In this document: piece after piece, positions 47,351 through 59,500 of the stretch
How the letters are laid out: each line of letters opens with the position of its first letter
How positions within the stretch are numbered: the first letter of the stretch is position 1
The notes under the pieces: model-generated
Told to the model about the DNA's origin: nothing
Seen by the model: only the letters and a program-made list of their open reading frames with translations
Database searches by the model: none
Assembly (NCBI GenBank): GCA_946800325.1
Contig: OX326958.1
Location: forward strand, 23,149,914 to 23,213,913
Source of the DNA: Luzula sylvatica
Lineage: Eukaryota; Streptophyta; Magnoliopsida; Poales; Juncaceae
Reading direction: 5' to 3'
Length of the DNA: 64,000 nucleotides
Translations under genes and position numbers: made by a program

Positions 47351-50149
47351 ACGATCCATCGAGATAAACAAATGCTGAAATACTCATTTATACTAAACAA
47401 AAAATCTCATTAAAATTTAACTATATACTCTTATATGTTTATAATGGTATATTATAATGATAAATAAGATATAATATACATATTTGAATATGAGAGCATA
47501 TATTTAGTCTCACTACATCCTCAATAAAAGTTTCGATGACGTCATAAAGATTAATTCATCTCCTAATTAAATGGCCAAAATATTAACTCAGATCCTTATT
47601 AAGAAATCCTGATTAAGTGTTCATAATTAAATGATGCTAATTAGTGATCCAATTAACTAATAAATTCTAATTAACCGTGTACAGTTGGATTAATTGGGAC
47701 AAATATGAGTAATTCTACACAACATGTTCTCACAACATGATTGACAACAAAATGATGAGTTGTAGGATATGAATTTGATTAAACTAAACTAATTTTATAG
47801 TGTGAATAAAATATCTAACGCATGATCAATATTCTGTTGCGAGAGCATGTTGCGAAAGCATGTTATGTAAAATTACTCAAAAAATATAATGTCATCGAGG
47901 ATATAAATAAGAGAGCGAGGTGGGTAACAATAATTTCCCTTTGAATGTATAGTGCTAGTAGTTACTGGTACTGCCCATGTTCTCACAAAATCAATCATCG
48001 TTTTAAACTGTTGGAGGAAAAAAATATTACTATTTCGTACTTCAGATTTCAAAGGGACATTTTTTCTATGTCGTGGGCCGCATTGTGCAGTAAACTGGGC
48101 CAAACAGAATATAAACTTCACCCCTGCAAATTCTCAGAATATCATCTGCACCCTTAGAAATCTGAAAATATTGTATATGCTTCTCTTTTCACTGCTTCAA
48201 AAGATTTATTGGGTCACATAATATTGTTTCTTGAAAAATGGGATAATTAAGACATCTCAAATCATGTTAAGATAATTAAATGAAGAAATTAATATTTTCA
48301 AATTTTGTAAATTGTAGGATTAGTTATAGTTATAACGTTTAATATCTGTGAAGAAGAACTCACGTGGTAATTTAAGGTTTTTGTAAGGTACACACATAAA
48401 ATTCAAGCAAACTTTTCCAAAGTATCAAATCAAGAGGAAGACCGATCTTACCTAGCAAATGAGTAATGCACAAAGCATTAACCGTTAATTGAAATTATTA
48501 ATTATGTTGACGACTAATACAATTGTATTACGTGTTAATTACATTTGAATTAACCGTTAATTCAAAGCACAATTAACCGTCAATTGAAATGGAGGGTAGG
48601 AATTGGAGATGGATATTAATATCATACCTCACTATTCACCATATCGTGAATAGTGGGGGAATCTCAGTGGCACGGTATAATTTCCCATTATGTAATACTA
48701 ACAATATTTTCATCGGATATGAAAAACCCAATTAAAATTCTACATGGTATCACATTTTAAAAAAAATCAAGAGAGAAAATCAATAAAAAGCAAATATCAA
48801 AATTTTACTAAACAAATGCAATTAGAAATTAGTTTATAGCATATGATATTTTTAAATTTGCAATTTAAAAAGTATAATAATATTCGATGATATATTTAAT
48901 GTAAAGAAGTTATTAATGTTTTGACATGTAACTTTCTATATTTCAATTTAGTAAATTTTGAGAAATTTAGTATCAAAGCTTATTTTGTCTTTTCTAAATT
49001 TACTAACAAATTTAGTTTAGGGAAAAAATTTGTTTTAGAACAATATAAAATGAGGTTCAAAATAAATAGAAAATGCGCGTAAATATATTTCATGATTTTT
49101 TAAAATTATATTTCCATTATTTCTATGGTCGTAGTGAATTATTTGACAATTCCATCGATAGGTAGTTTTTCAAACTATTAATACTATTTAATTTATTTTG
49201 ATATATGAACTCTTTATTTTTTATTTATATTCATACTTAGACAATGTAATTTAATTATAATTGATGAGTATTTAAATAAAATCACTCAAACATGAACTTA
49301 ACAAATAATAAAGTCCAACCAACTGAATCACTCCATAATGCTAAATATATTTATACTTTCTCTTCTCAAAACAAACAATCTCTAAAACACAAATTCTATC
49401 CGCATTATTTTAGAAATCCCTCTACCCCCTCCCAAAACGACTCTAATCTTCTTTGACTAACACATCAATACGATATCTATAATTTATAGAACCCAACACA
49501 TTTTATACTAGTTACTACTCGTTGCACCCAATAATATACATTCACGAAGTCACTTTAGAAAATAAGGGATTTGGAGAATGACTCAACCAAAAAGGGCAAT
49601 GAAATAACAAGAAAGAGACGACAAAGCCATCACACGACCCTCATATTCCTCTCAAAAACTACATCCAAACACAAAGCTCCACCTTTCTTTGGACTATCCT
49701 CACGCCATTATTACCCTTGGCTTTTAAAAGTGCTTTTGTTTTGTTTTGTTTTGTTTTCCTTCGCTCACATCCACCCACCCAACCCACCCCTCCACACATA
49801 GCCTTTTACTTTCTCCTTCGCAATCAACATAAACCAACAATAATGTTAGAATGTACAGTCTTGAGCCACCTAATAATAAAAAACAAATTAGATAATAATT
49901 TTTGCAAGTTAAAGAAATGATTACATTATTTTTAGCACCTAAAATCAATGTGGGCTTTTAACTTGTCCACTGTTGGTTATGTTGATTGTATCACCTAAAT
50001 AATTAATGGTTAATTCAATTTAATTAATATAATACACTAGTATCATGTTATTATGGGTATACATTGATAGTCCTAGCACCAACAGGTGCAAATTGTGTCC
50101 TCAAAGCCATCTCACAACGAGAATCTATCTTTAGGGCACAGAAAAGCAT
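47351..50149. other. Intergenic DNA, no gene seen
   Basis: AT-rich, no supported gene. Noted inside: an inverted repeat hairpin at 48,630-48,655, a 21-bp sequence at 48,455-48,475 repeated at 50,150-50,170, and a CCACCCACCC-type pyrimidine stretch near 49,770. Short frames near 47,900 and 49,600 have no protein character. Confidence 0.45.
48630..48655. repeat. 10-bp perfect hairpin
   Basis: CACTATTCAC (48,630-48,639) and GTGAATAGTG (48,646-48,655) form a perfect 10-bp stem with a 6-nt loop. Context does not show a transcript, so its role is unknown; it may be MITE debris. Confidence 0.6.
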
Positions 50150-50195
50150 GCAAATGAGTAATGCACAAAGACATGCTAAATTCATCCTATAAATA
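50150..50195 (+). promoter_or_regulatory. Promoter of the 50,284 gene: 21-bp repeat plus TATA box
   Basis: TATAAATA at 50,188-50,195 lies 88 bp upstream of the ATG, a normal spacing in plants. The 21-bp sequence GCAAATGAGTAATGCACAAAG (one base longer than allowed to be quoted as a unit elsewhere, positions 50,150-50,170) ends 17 bp before the TATA box and occurs exactly once more at 48,455-48,475. It includes ATGCAAAT and TGAGTAA, which resemble octamer and GCN4-like motifs. Confidence 0.55.
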
Positions 50196-50283
50196 AGCCC
50201 CACAAACAACACACATAAATCACACACCCATTAGTTTCAAGCAGTCACCAAATCCAGCAAAATATTTCGCAAGATTTCAAGCC

Positions 50284-50667
50284 ATGATCAAAAGACAACA
50301 CAACAACGAAACCACTATTCTCCATTCGTCCTCATCATCTTCATCTTCTTCCTCTTCTTCTTCCATTGCTTTACTTCAAGAGAGATTCAGAAAACTTGAA
50401 AGAATGAAAGAAATGAGAGAACTTCAGAAAGTGGCTCTCGTCCCTAGCAAGGAACCGATCATCGATCATCGACCCAAATGGTTTTCCCATCCTGATTTAG
50501 TCAAGCCGAGTTATTCGAGTTCTAGGTCCGTTAACAATGGCGGAAATTTTGTTTCTCAGGGTTCGAGTTCTGCAAATTCTGCGACTAATTTCTGGTTTGA
50601 TAGTTCTAAAATGAATAATTTGAAGAATTATTGTGACGGTGATGTCGATACATCGCTTCATCTTTAA
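50284..50667 (+). CDS. Small plant protein of unknown function, poly-Ser
   Basis: A single-exon frame of 127 aa starts at the first ATG after a TATA box and a CA-rich leader. Residues 15-27 are a Ser run coded by mixed TCN codons. Residues 28-50 are a charged, probably helical segment (ALLQERFRKLERMKEMREL) that looks like the conserved core of the protein. Next come PKWFSHPDLVKP and a Ser/Asn-rich tail with NFWFDSSKMNN. No signal peptide or membrane helix is seen. I do not recognise the family with confidence. The charged core and mixed codons argue that it is a real gene and not a chance frame. It could be a small nuclear or regulatory protein, but no function can be assigned. Confidence 0.65.
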   Translation: MIKRQHNNETTILHSSSSSSSSSSSSSIALLQERFRKLERMKEMRELQKVALVPSKEPIIDHRPKWFSHPDLVKPSYSSSRSVNNGGNFVSQGSSSANSATNFWFDSSKMNNLKNYCDGDVDTSLHL

Positions 50668-52439
50668 TGGAGTTCTTTAGTGGCATCAATTTTAGTACAT
50701 CAATTATGTGTAATGGTTGAGTTCAATTATGTGCTCATTTCATACTAATTATATTAGTCATTATGTATTTTTTAGGCAAAAGCTATAGCTAGTTTTTTGT
50801 GTCTTTGTATTGTAACATACATTTATTTTTTTAATCTGAAAAATAGTGCTTAAGAAACATAAAAAATGGTATATTGTAATAAAATAATAGTGTATAATGT
50901 TAATAAAATAGTAAAATACTATCTAAGCATAATGAAACGACATAAACACAATAAAATAGTATATAGTTATAATGAAATAACTGAAATAATATAAGTATCA
51001 TGCAAAACATTTTTTTGTAGAAAATTACAAAACTTCGTGTATGTATGATTTTTATTAAGATAGTAAAAGTAATAGTAATAGTAATAGTATATAAAGGATC
51101 TTTTTGATACAACATACAAAACCGATCTAAAAATACATAATGATAAAACCGGTTTTAATTAACAGGTCTAAAGAACATGTAAACCGGTCTAAAATCCCTT
51201 TTTTTAGCACTTTTTCGAGATGGATTTCTTTTCGGGAAAAAACTCTGAACAATAAATTATTTGCAGAATAGAGTTTTCGCACGCTGATAAAATGCTAGTT
51301 TAGTTTTTGCTTTCACAAAAGCATGAGCAAGTTTAAAATTTGGTTAGTTTACTAATCCTTATACAGGTTCATCTTCAATAATCAAGAACAATATATAAAA
51401 CGAATTTCCAATGACAGGACCATTTGATAATCTAATTACAATGATAAAAATCGGTGTCTATGCACGTTGCATGCACGGCGGATAGAAGCGTTAATCTTCC
51501 GTTTTGCCCTTTCCCTTGATTGGATTAGATCTTGCACACACACACAAATTTCCGGTTCAATTATTAGTCATTCTCGAAAAACTCTCTACAAGTATTCACT
51601 GTGAATTATGCTCCCTCGGAAACCACCGAATCGTTCTAATCGCTGCGATAGTTTACTTGCATAAAATTCCACAAGATCAAAACCTAGTTTCTTTTCAATT
51701 TATCTCTTTCGTATTTTTCTCAAACTATCAGAATATCAAAATTGATTCGATTGTTTTTTTATTATTATTAGAAGAGGCATCAAGGTTGCATCAGTTTTGC
51801 AGTACACTATTCACTCGAACAGAAGGTTCATCTGTACTGCAATGACACGCAGATTGTTCATATTTTGTTTCGTTTTTCAAGTATTCACCGTCGATATTTT
51901 ATTTCGTTTTTCAAGTAACTTATTTAGATATGGGGGTATAATTGTTTTGAAAATGAAATATTTTATGAGGAGATTTTACCCGATTCTATATGTTAAATCG
52001 AGATTCTACTAGGATTCTACAAAATTAAGATTTTATGTTCAACTCAAATTGTTTTGTGAAGTTATAGTGGTAAATCTTACATCGGGATGGATGATGTATA
52101 AACATATTAAATTATCACGATTCACATTGAAGAGATCTCTAAGACCTATATTTTTCGTACAAGGATGTAATCTACACATGTTTTGTGATTATTGCATGTT
52201 TGGGGCTAAATTGGGGCAAAACAAGCTTTGCATGGTGATCAAGGGAACACATAATCGAAAGACGAAGATAATGGAAAGAAACAACATTGAAAACAAAGGG
52301 AGAAAATTCAGGTTCGGTACAAGAAATGCTCGAGAGGAGTAAGAGTCAGGGGAGGAGGTTCCGGTTTGAGAAAAGAAATGCTCGAGAGGTGTTATGGTTG
52401 AAGGATTGAATTGAGAGAAAAGAAAAAAGGAGCGGCGGT
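50668..52439. other. Intergenic DNA, no gene seen
   Basis: AT-rich. It includes a run of TAATAG-type triplets near 51,060-51,090. A 113-codon plus-strand frame at 51,504-51,845 is hydrophobic and lacks any family motif, so it is not called. Confidence 0.45.
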
Positions 52440-52740
52440 ATTAGACTATTGTGACAGGAAAAAACAAATATTGTCATAAACCCGTCACTAAAAACAAAAT
52501 GCATCAGTGACCGGCTGGCAAATACTGTCACTGAAATGTAATGTTTAGTGAGAAAAAACAAATCCGTCACTAAAAAAGTCAATTTTAGTGAGAGGAAAAC
52601 GGAACGGTCACAAAAAAAAACTCAACATTAGTGAATGGAAGCGAGGACTGTCATAGAAAACTGGCCTATTGTGACAGTCTAAAAAAAAGGAACGAAACGG
52701 TCAGTACTAGAAATCTAGTTTTTAGTAACGAACATACTGC
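52440..52740. mobile_element. CACTA-like subterminal repeat region, degenerate
   Basis: Short motifs CCGTCACTAAAAA, TTTAGTGAG, TTGTGACAG and CGGTCA recur in both orientations, as in the subterminal regions of En/Spm (CACTA) transposons. CAGTACTAGAAATC followed by TTTTTAGTAACG at 52,702 differs by one base from a CACTACTAGAAA-type terminus. No transposase is seen and the second end is not located. Confidence 0.4.
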
Positions 52741-53489
52741 TGAATGTGTATATTAGATATACACAACCTTTAACCCAATCATTATTCTATTAAAGTTTAA
52801 ATAAGATGTTTCTCTTTCATCTAATCAGACTAATCTATCCAGATTCATTCTAACAATTGTGTCCAATAGTTGGAACAAGAGAAAGAGGAGAAAAGTATTT
52901 TCTCCATTAGAAAATACCGAATCGAGATCAAGCAAGTTCACACACGCTTCGTCTAGGCAGTTGCGTGTGTGACCAAGAGACTATAACTCACGGTGGATAC
53001 GAATAGATGGGTTCACGTTTGTGACTCTCGTTTGTGATCAAATTAGAATTAGGGTTTCACCGAAATCGTTTCGGTTTACCCTAAAGATGAATAACGTGTT
53101 TAAGACGGTGTCGAGTCGTGTGGGAATGGGACGCACGCGTTGCCGGAGTGGGAGCACGATGGAAATTACGACAGTGTCAAGACATGTGACATGGGATGCA
53201 CAAAAGATGGCCATAGTGGGGAAGAAGAAAGAAGAATAATCGCGACAATCATTCGTCCACCATCAATTTGGTGCGGTATGGTTGTTTATTATTTCTTTCA
53301 TGATTCGAACGCTCGGAATCGATGATGGGATCCTCGGAATTAGGGAAAAGGCTCCGCGTCCCTCGTCCGCTGCGCGGGACGCGGGGCCGAGAATTTCCCA
53401 ACATGAATAGCAATCTTTGAGAGAGGTTTATGACTTCTTCTTCTGCCTCTAAGGATGATTGCCCTCTGAATTGAGATGAGGAGAACCAA
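52741..53489. other. Unassigned sequence, possibly LTR-derived
   Basis: No gene is supported. The GC-rich stretch near 53,350-53,390 contains the inverted pair CGCGTCCC / GGGACGCG, and the region ends near TTCCCAACA, which could be an LTR end. A matching TG start and target duplication are not found. Confidence 0.3.
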
Positions 53490-54107
53490 TTGCTAGCTCT
53501 CTATGTCGTTTCCTTTACAGTGAGCAAGTTCTCTTCAATAAAACTATCAAGATGGGGAAATTCTTTGCTGAAACAACCATCTTCTCAATTACCATTTCAA
53601 AAACACATTCTTTCACAATTTCCTAACTTTCCATTACCATTCATATTAAAAAAATGGTATAACTTCTTTACTTCCCTCCAAAAGTAGGTCTTCTTGACAT
53701 TAAACTTTTCAGAGAAATCCCCTACTATTTCCTGCCAATTAAAACCATTCTCATGATTGAAATATCTTCATATCCACTTTAATAACATGACTTTATTGAA
53801 GATAGCTAGTTTAATAATTCCTGGCCCTCCTCCTTCTCCCGGCCTACAAACTGTATTCCAATTAACCAAATTAAAACCTTTTTCTTTTTTAACCCTTCCA
53901 CAAAAAAAAAATTCTTATTTTACCAATATCCTCAATAACCCATTGAGGTATTCTAAGAACAGAAAAATAATATATAGGTAAGGCAGATAATACTACATTA
54001 ATCAATATCAATCTCTCCATATAGATTATAATTTTTTCTCTCCAACCTTTAAGTTTCTTCTCAATTTTTTCAATTAGCGGTCTATGAAGGAATTTCATGA
54101 CGTTCAT
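53490..54107 (-). pseudogene. L1-type LINE fragment (RT C-terminal part)
   Basis: The minus strand reads, from right to left, HRPLIEKIEKKLKGWREK, NVVLSALPIYYFSVLRIP, IGKIRIFFLWKG, then in a shifted frame a FNLVNW...CRPGEGGG block and a LLKWIWRYF-like block. This is the standard order after the reverse-transcriptase core of plant L1 elements. It is a short, frameshifted piece without the catalytic region or an RNase H. The left arm of the large inverted repeat begins next to it (54,086). Confidence 0.75.
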
Positions 54108-55594
54108 CAGAATAAATATTAAAAAGTTATCCCGACAAAGTTGGGAATCGTATTATTATTGCTAATTTTCTACTCAAATTTATCGTATTTGTCCTACAAG
54201 AAGGATTAGAATACCATACCTATGGTCTTTAACGTAAGACTAGTCCTCTTTGGTTCACCCTTGAATCCGAAACAAGAACGACGTCGAGTTCGTGCTAGCA
54301 TCATCTTGTCAGCACCTAGCTCAGTCGCTCGTTTCTTAATTGATTGCTTAATCAATAAACGTCTCAACAAATATTTCAAGAGAAAGAGAGAGATTGGCTA
54401 TGGAGAGAAAACTCTTGTGATATTCTCTTATGTTTGTTCACACATACATATACATCTACTTTCAAAATGTCTAGCTAGGTCTCATATTTACAGTTCCTAA
54501 ACATTAGGTCAAAACCTTTCAAATTCTTATGGCAATTAAGACATGAATAAAATTCGAAACAACACATTAACTTCTGACCATCGGTTACTGTTTCTGTCAT
54601 AACTTCTTCTAGAGAATTCCAAATGACTTGAAACCTTCGCCATTAAAAACTAAATTCATATGGCTACAATTTTCATAGGTCATTTGTCTATAATGGTTAA
54701 GTTTTGTCATTTCAAATTTCTTTTCAAAGTTGCCTCAAAATCTGTCTCAAAAACAATTACGAATTTATGGCCATGATCCATGTTTATTTGGACTTCTTAA
54801 GTTATCTTCTCAATTTGTTAAACTATGTTTTGGACTTGGACTTGAAATAAATTATGATATGTGCTACATATATATTATTCTCATAATATGCACATTTCAT
54901 TGAATTTATTTTCATGCTAGGTAGTCATCTCATATGACATAATATTTTTCACATTTTCTATTTGTATCTACATTCCACGCAACATGAAATCTTTGTATAT
55001 AGAAAATAAATATAATATATTTCTTGTTTCATGTTCAGTTGGTGTGACCTATATCAAGGATCTATGTTATGTTGGCAATAGAATAAAAATATTTTAATCC
55101 ATAAACGGTAAGCGGTATTCTAGCTATACATTACGGTTATCCAAAAAACATATATGTTTAGTAATCCTTATACGAAACATAATCCTTGTGACATTGATTG
55201 TGTCCATTCCTTGCCTTCATGATATTGTGATTAATATACAAAGTAGAGCTGTGTCATCTTTGCATTATAATCATTTCTTGATCTCTATTAAGTAAATTAT
55301 AAAAGTATAATTGCACTTTAGTTCCATTGGATCCATTTATAATTCTACTTTATCAAGGGGCCCATAAAATATCATTTCTCATATTGAATGAGTGGCAATG
55401 ATGTTATTGACATGTACTCTCTTTCCAGCACAAGTTACGTATATAGAACTATTATTTTTATCACCACTTGTAGTAAGCAACTTTTAATAATAATTACGTT
55501 ATGCATTCCTCATGTGAAAAGAGATACATCTCTCAATCTTAGAATCAAAGACACGATGAAAACATTAATGACACAAACATAATCCATATAATGT
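54086..55594 (+). repeat. Left arm (L) of large inverted repeat
   Basis: This 1.5-kb sequence recurs in reverse complement at 55,944-56,095 plus 62,407-63,668, that is, around the Copia insertion. Matching landmarks are TTTCATGACGTTC (54,095 and 63,650), CCTACAAGAAGG, TTCACCCTTGAATCCGAAAC, GCAATGATGTTATTGACATG and AGAGATACATCTCTCAATCT. Divergence is modest with small indels. A 92-codon frame at 54,222-54,500 and its counterpart in the other arm share GSPLNPKQERRRVRAS and LSAP.SVAR, but no known protein. Confidence 0.85.
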
Positions 55595-55610
55595 TTCTGT
55601 TCGATTTGTG

Positions 55611-55943
55611 TTCTAAAAGTTATCAGATGAGGATAATTTTTAAATGTTATATTTCTGAATTGGATGTTATTTACATTTTGTTCCATGAGATTTTATATTT
55701 TTCACTGAGAAGTGTTCAAGAAGATGCACTTGGTCTTGAACCGCAGAACTTTAAGTGATAATAAATATTGAACTCTAAAATGTTCACATGTCATGGATAT
55801 TAGCAGGAACACTAATATACATAATAAGAATGTCGTGTTGATTAAAAGTATGTTGCAGTTCTGCAAACGTTCATAAAAGATTATCATTTAATAACACGAA
55901 TATATGAAAAGCTTCATATATTGAACATACCTAATAGATGAAA
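55611..55943 (+). repeat. Segment X, repeated in inverse at the window end
   Basis: A 333-bp segment, from CTAAAAGTTATCAG to CATACCTAATAGATGAAAC, recurs in reverse complement at 63,669-64,000. It forms the spacer between the left and right arms of the inverted repeat, so the order is L, X, L-inverse, X-inverse. Confidence 0.8.
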
Positions 55944-56095
55944 CATTATATGGATTGTGTTAGTGTCATTAATGTTTTCATCGTGTCTCTGGTTCTAAGA
56001 TTGAGAGATGTATCTCTTTCACATGAGGAATGCATAACGTAATTATTATTAAAAACTGTTTATTAATAAGTGGTGATAAAAGTAATAGTTCTTTA
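55944..56095 (-). repeat. Right arm (L-inverse), first part
   Basis: This is the reverse complement of about 55,440-55,594. It is cut at 56,095 by the Copia insertion and continues at 62,407. Confidence 0.8.
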
Positions 56096-56478
56096 TGTTA
56101 GGATCGTCGCCGCAAACACACACACAAGAACAACATACACGGACACAAGTATTTTTACGTGGAAACCCCGAAGGGAAAAAATACAAGGAATGAATAAAAC
56201 TCTTACCGTGAATAAAACTCAAACTTATTTTATTATACTGGAGAAAGAGAGAATACAATTGTTTGTGCTTTGTTGGAATGAATAAAACTCTAGCCTAGCC
56301 CTCTATTTATAGCTAAACTCCTATCCAATACAAGGAAATAATACAAGGAAATAATCATTGCCTTAATTACCATTCAATCATGGCAATATCAATATATGGA
56401 GAGTTTTCCTATTTCTTCAAGGTTTCCTTTTTTCCATTTCCTAATCTTCAGGTTTCCAAAAGTCTCCATACCATAACA
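56096..56478 (-). repeat. Copia 3' LTR (383 bp)
   Basis: It carries TGTTAGGATCG at one edge and CCATAACA at the other. Compared with the 5' LTR, a short block after GAAGGGAAAAAA is replaced by about 36 bp that includes two copies of GAATAAAACTC, a sequence also present further along the same LTR. Confidence 0.93.
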
Positions 56479-56563
56479 ATCTCCCACTTGGAGACTTTTG
56501 CACCAGTCTTCTTTCTCCCGTCCCGAGCGGGACTTCCTTGAGTCCGGCGACAGCTCCCATGGT

Positions 56564-59500
56564 TTACGTGACCAACCCCACTGAGGCGACGCACAGCCTC
56601 AGCTTGTCGGTGGGGACTTCCTTGGTCAACATATCTGCAGCGTTCTTGGCACCTTGGATCTTCTCCAGCGATAAGACCCCGTCAATCATAAGTTCCCGGA
56701 TGTAGTGATACTTCAGTTGGATGTGCTTGGTCCTCGAGTGGAACACCGGATTCTTCGCGAGACATAAGGCACTTTGACTGTCGGTGTAAAGTGTCTTGCA
56801 TCCTTGAGCTTTCCCGGTCTCCTTCAGAAAAGTCAAGAGCCATACCATCTCCTTTCCGGCCTCCGAGATTGCCACATACTCAGCCTCCGTTGTCGATAGC
56901 GACACACACTTCTGCAATCTCGACATCCAACTCACCGCCGTGCCTCCCATCGTGAAGACATAACCGGAAGTGCTCTTCCGACTATCCACATCTCCTCCTA
57001 GGTCAGCATCTACAAAGCCTTGCAAACTCGTGCCACCTTTCTTGTAGCACAGTGCCATGCTTGCGGTGCCCTTCAAGTATCTCAGTAGCCACTTAATCGC
57101 CTCCCAGTGCTCGATGCCGGGGTTTGCCATGAACCGGCTCACGACTCCCACTGCATGAGAAATGTCGGGTCTCGTGCACACCATGGCGTACATTAGGCTA
57201 CCCACTGCCGATGAATACGGCACGTTCTCCATCCTCTTCTTCTCCTCCGTGGTTTTCTGTGACTGCGCCTTGGAGAGTTTGAAATGTGCGCCGAGTGGGG
57301 TACTTCTCGGCTTGGCGTCATCTACTCGGAATCGCTCCAGCACCTTCTTAATGTACTTCTCTTGCGACATTGTGAGAGTACCCTTGCTTCGATCTCGAGT
57401 AATTCGCATCCCAAGAATTTGGCTCGCCTCTCCTAAATCCTTCATTTCAAATCCTCTTGACAACTCCCTCTTGAGCTTGTCGATCTCCTTCATGTTCGCA
57501 CCTGCAATGAGCATATCATCAACATACAAAAGCAATATAATGTATGTTTCTCCACTGCTCTTGTAGTAGCAACAATGGTCGGTGTCACCCCTACGAAAAC
57601 CACGATCACACATGAACTTGTCGAACTTCTTGTACCACTGCCTTGGAGCCTGCTTTAAACCGTACAAGCTCTTCTTAAGCCTGCACACAAGATCCTCCTT
57701 TCCCGGGATCTCGAAACCTTCAGGTTGCACCATATAGATGTCCTCCTCCAAATCGCCATGAAGGAACGCCGTCTTGACATCCATTTGCTCGAGGTGCAAA
57801 TCCTCCGCTGCTACAATACTTAACACCGTGCGAATAGTCGTCAGCTTTACCACCGGCGAGAACACCTCCGTGTAGTCGATTCCCTTCTTCTGAAGAAACC
57901 CCTTGACTACCAGCCTCGCCTTGTATCTCTTGCTGCCATCTGACTCGTCCTTCACTCGGTAGACCCATTTGTTTTGCAGCGCCTTCTTGCCATCTGGCAA
58001 CCGGGTCATTTCCCAAGTATTGTTCTTCCGGAGAGACTCAATCTCTTCCTTCATTGCGCGCTCCCACTTGACCGAATCACCTCCGTGTACCGCCTCTCGG
58101 TAGCCTTCTGGTTCACCCGCCTCTCGGTTTGTAGGCTTAATTCTCCGACTTGATCGTCTCAAAATCGGAGTTTCTGGGCTTTCGTCTTGCGCGATTTCAG
58201 GCACGTCTTCGTCCCCATTTTCAGTCACATCCTGGACCGAAAACTCGTCTTCCTCGGGCTCGCACGACTCGTCATTGCTCGTGATTTGATGGACACTCTC
58301 CTCCGATTTCGATTCGCCTCCGGAACCGAACCTGTTCTTGTAGAGTTCCCCTTCATTAAAGGTTGCGTCTCTTGACCGAATTATTTTTCGACCTTCCTCG
58401 ATCCAAAACCGATAACCGAAGTAATTCGATCCATAACCAATGAACACACATCTTTGGGCCTTCGCGTCTAGTTTGTCCCTCTTCTCTGCGTCGATATGGA
58501 CATACGAGATGCTCCCAAAAATTCGCAAATGACCAAGAGAAATCTTCTTTCCTCTCCATTTCTCTTCAGGTAGCTCGAGGTTGAGAGATTTCATCGGAGT
58601 ACGGTTGATAAGGTATGCGGCCGTGCTAACCGCATCCGCCCAGAACATCTTCGGCAATCCCGCGTGTAATCGCATCGCCCTTGCTCGTTCATTCAGAGTT
58701 CGATTCATCCGTTCTGCCACCCCGTTCTGTTGAGGTCGATTTGGGACCGTCCGAATCTGCTTGATTCCTTGTTCCGCACAAAACCCTCTGAACTCTGCAC
58801 CGTCGTACTCCCCTCCATTATCCGACTTCAAACATTTCAGCTTCAAGCCGGTCTCGGTCTCGACTTCTATCTTCCACCTTTTGAACACATTAAACACGTC
58901 AGATTTGTGTTTAATAAAATAGATCCATACCTTCCTAGTTGAATCGTCGATAAAGGTGACGTAGTATCGTGACCCCCCGATAGACTGGACCGGAGCTGGC
59001 CCCCACACGTCGGTATGCACCAGGTCTAACTTCCCCATCTTGAGTTCTCGTCCGGCCTTCGAAAAACTAACCCGTCTTTGTTTGCCGAGCACGCAGTTCT
59101 CACAGAAATCGGTTTGTACCGATTTTACCTTCGGTAACAGACCCTTGGAAATTAACACTTGCATCCCTTCGTGACTCATGTGACCGAGCTGATTGTGCCA
59201 TAACATCGGATCAGTCGCTGCTCCTGAAAACGCCAAACAATCTGCTCTATTATAGGTAAGATAGAGGGTTCCCGTCTTCGTACCTCTCGCTATCACCATG
59301 GCCCCCCTTACAATCTTCCACGACCCGTTCCCGAACACCGTCTTGTAGCCTTCGCTATCCATCTGCCCGACGGATATCAAGTTCTTCTTCAGACCGGGAA
59401 TGTACCGAACTCCTCGCAAGATCCATCTAAATCCGTTGCTCGATTTTATCTGGACATCACCTATGCCCGATACGCTCAAAGGCTTTCCATCTGCTAGGTG

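Noticed and set aside
51504..51845. 113-codon plus-strand frame
   Set aside because: Biased AT-driven composition, no motif and no promoter or splice context.
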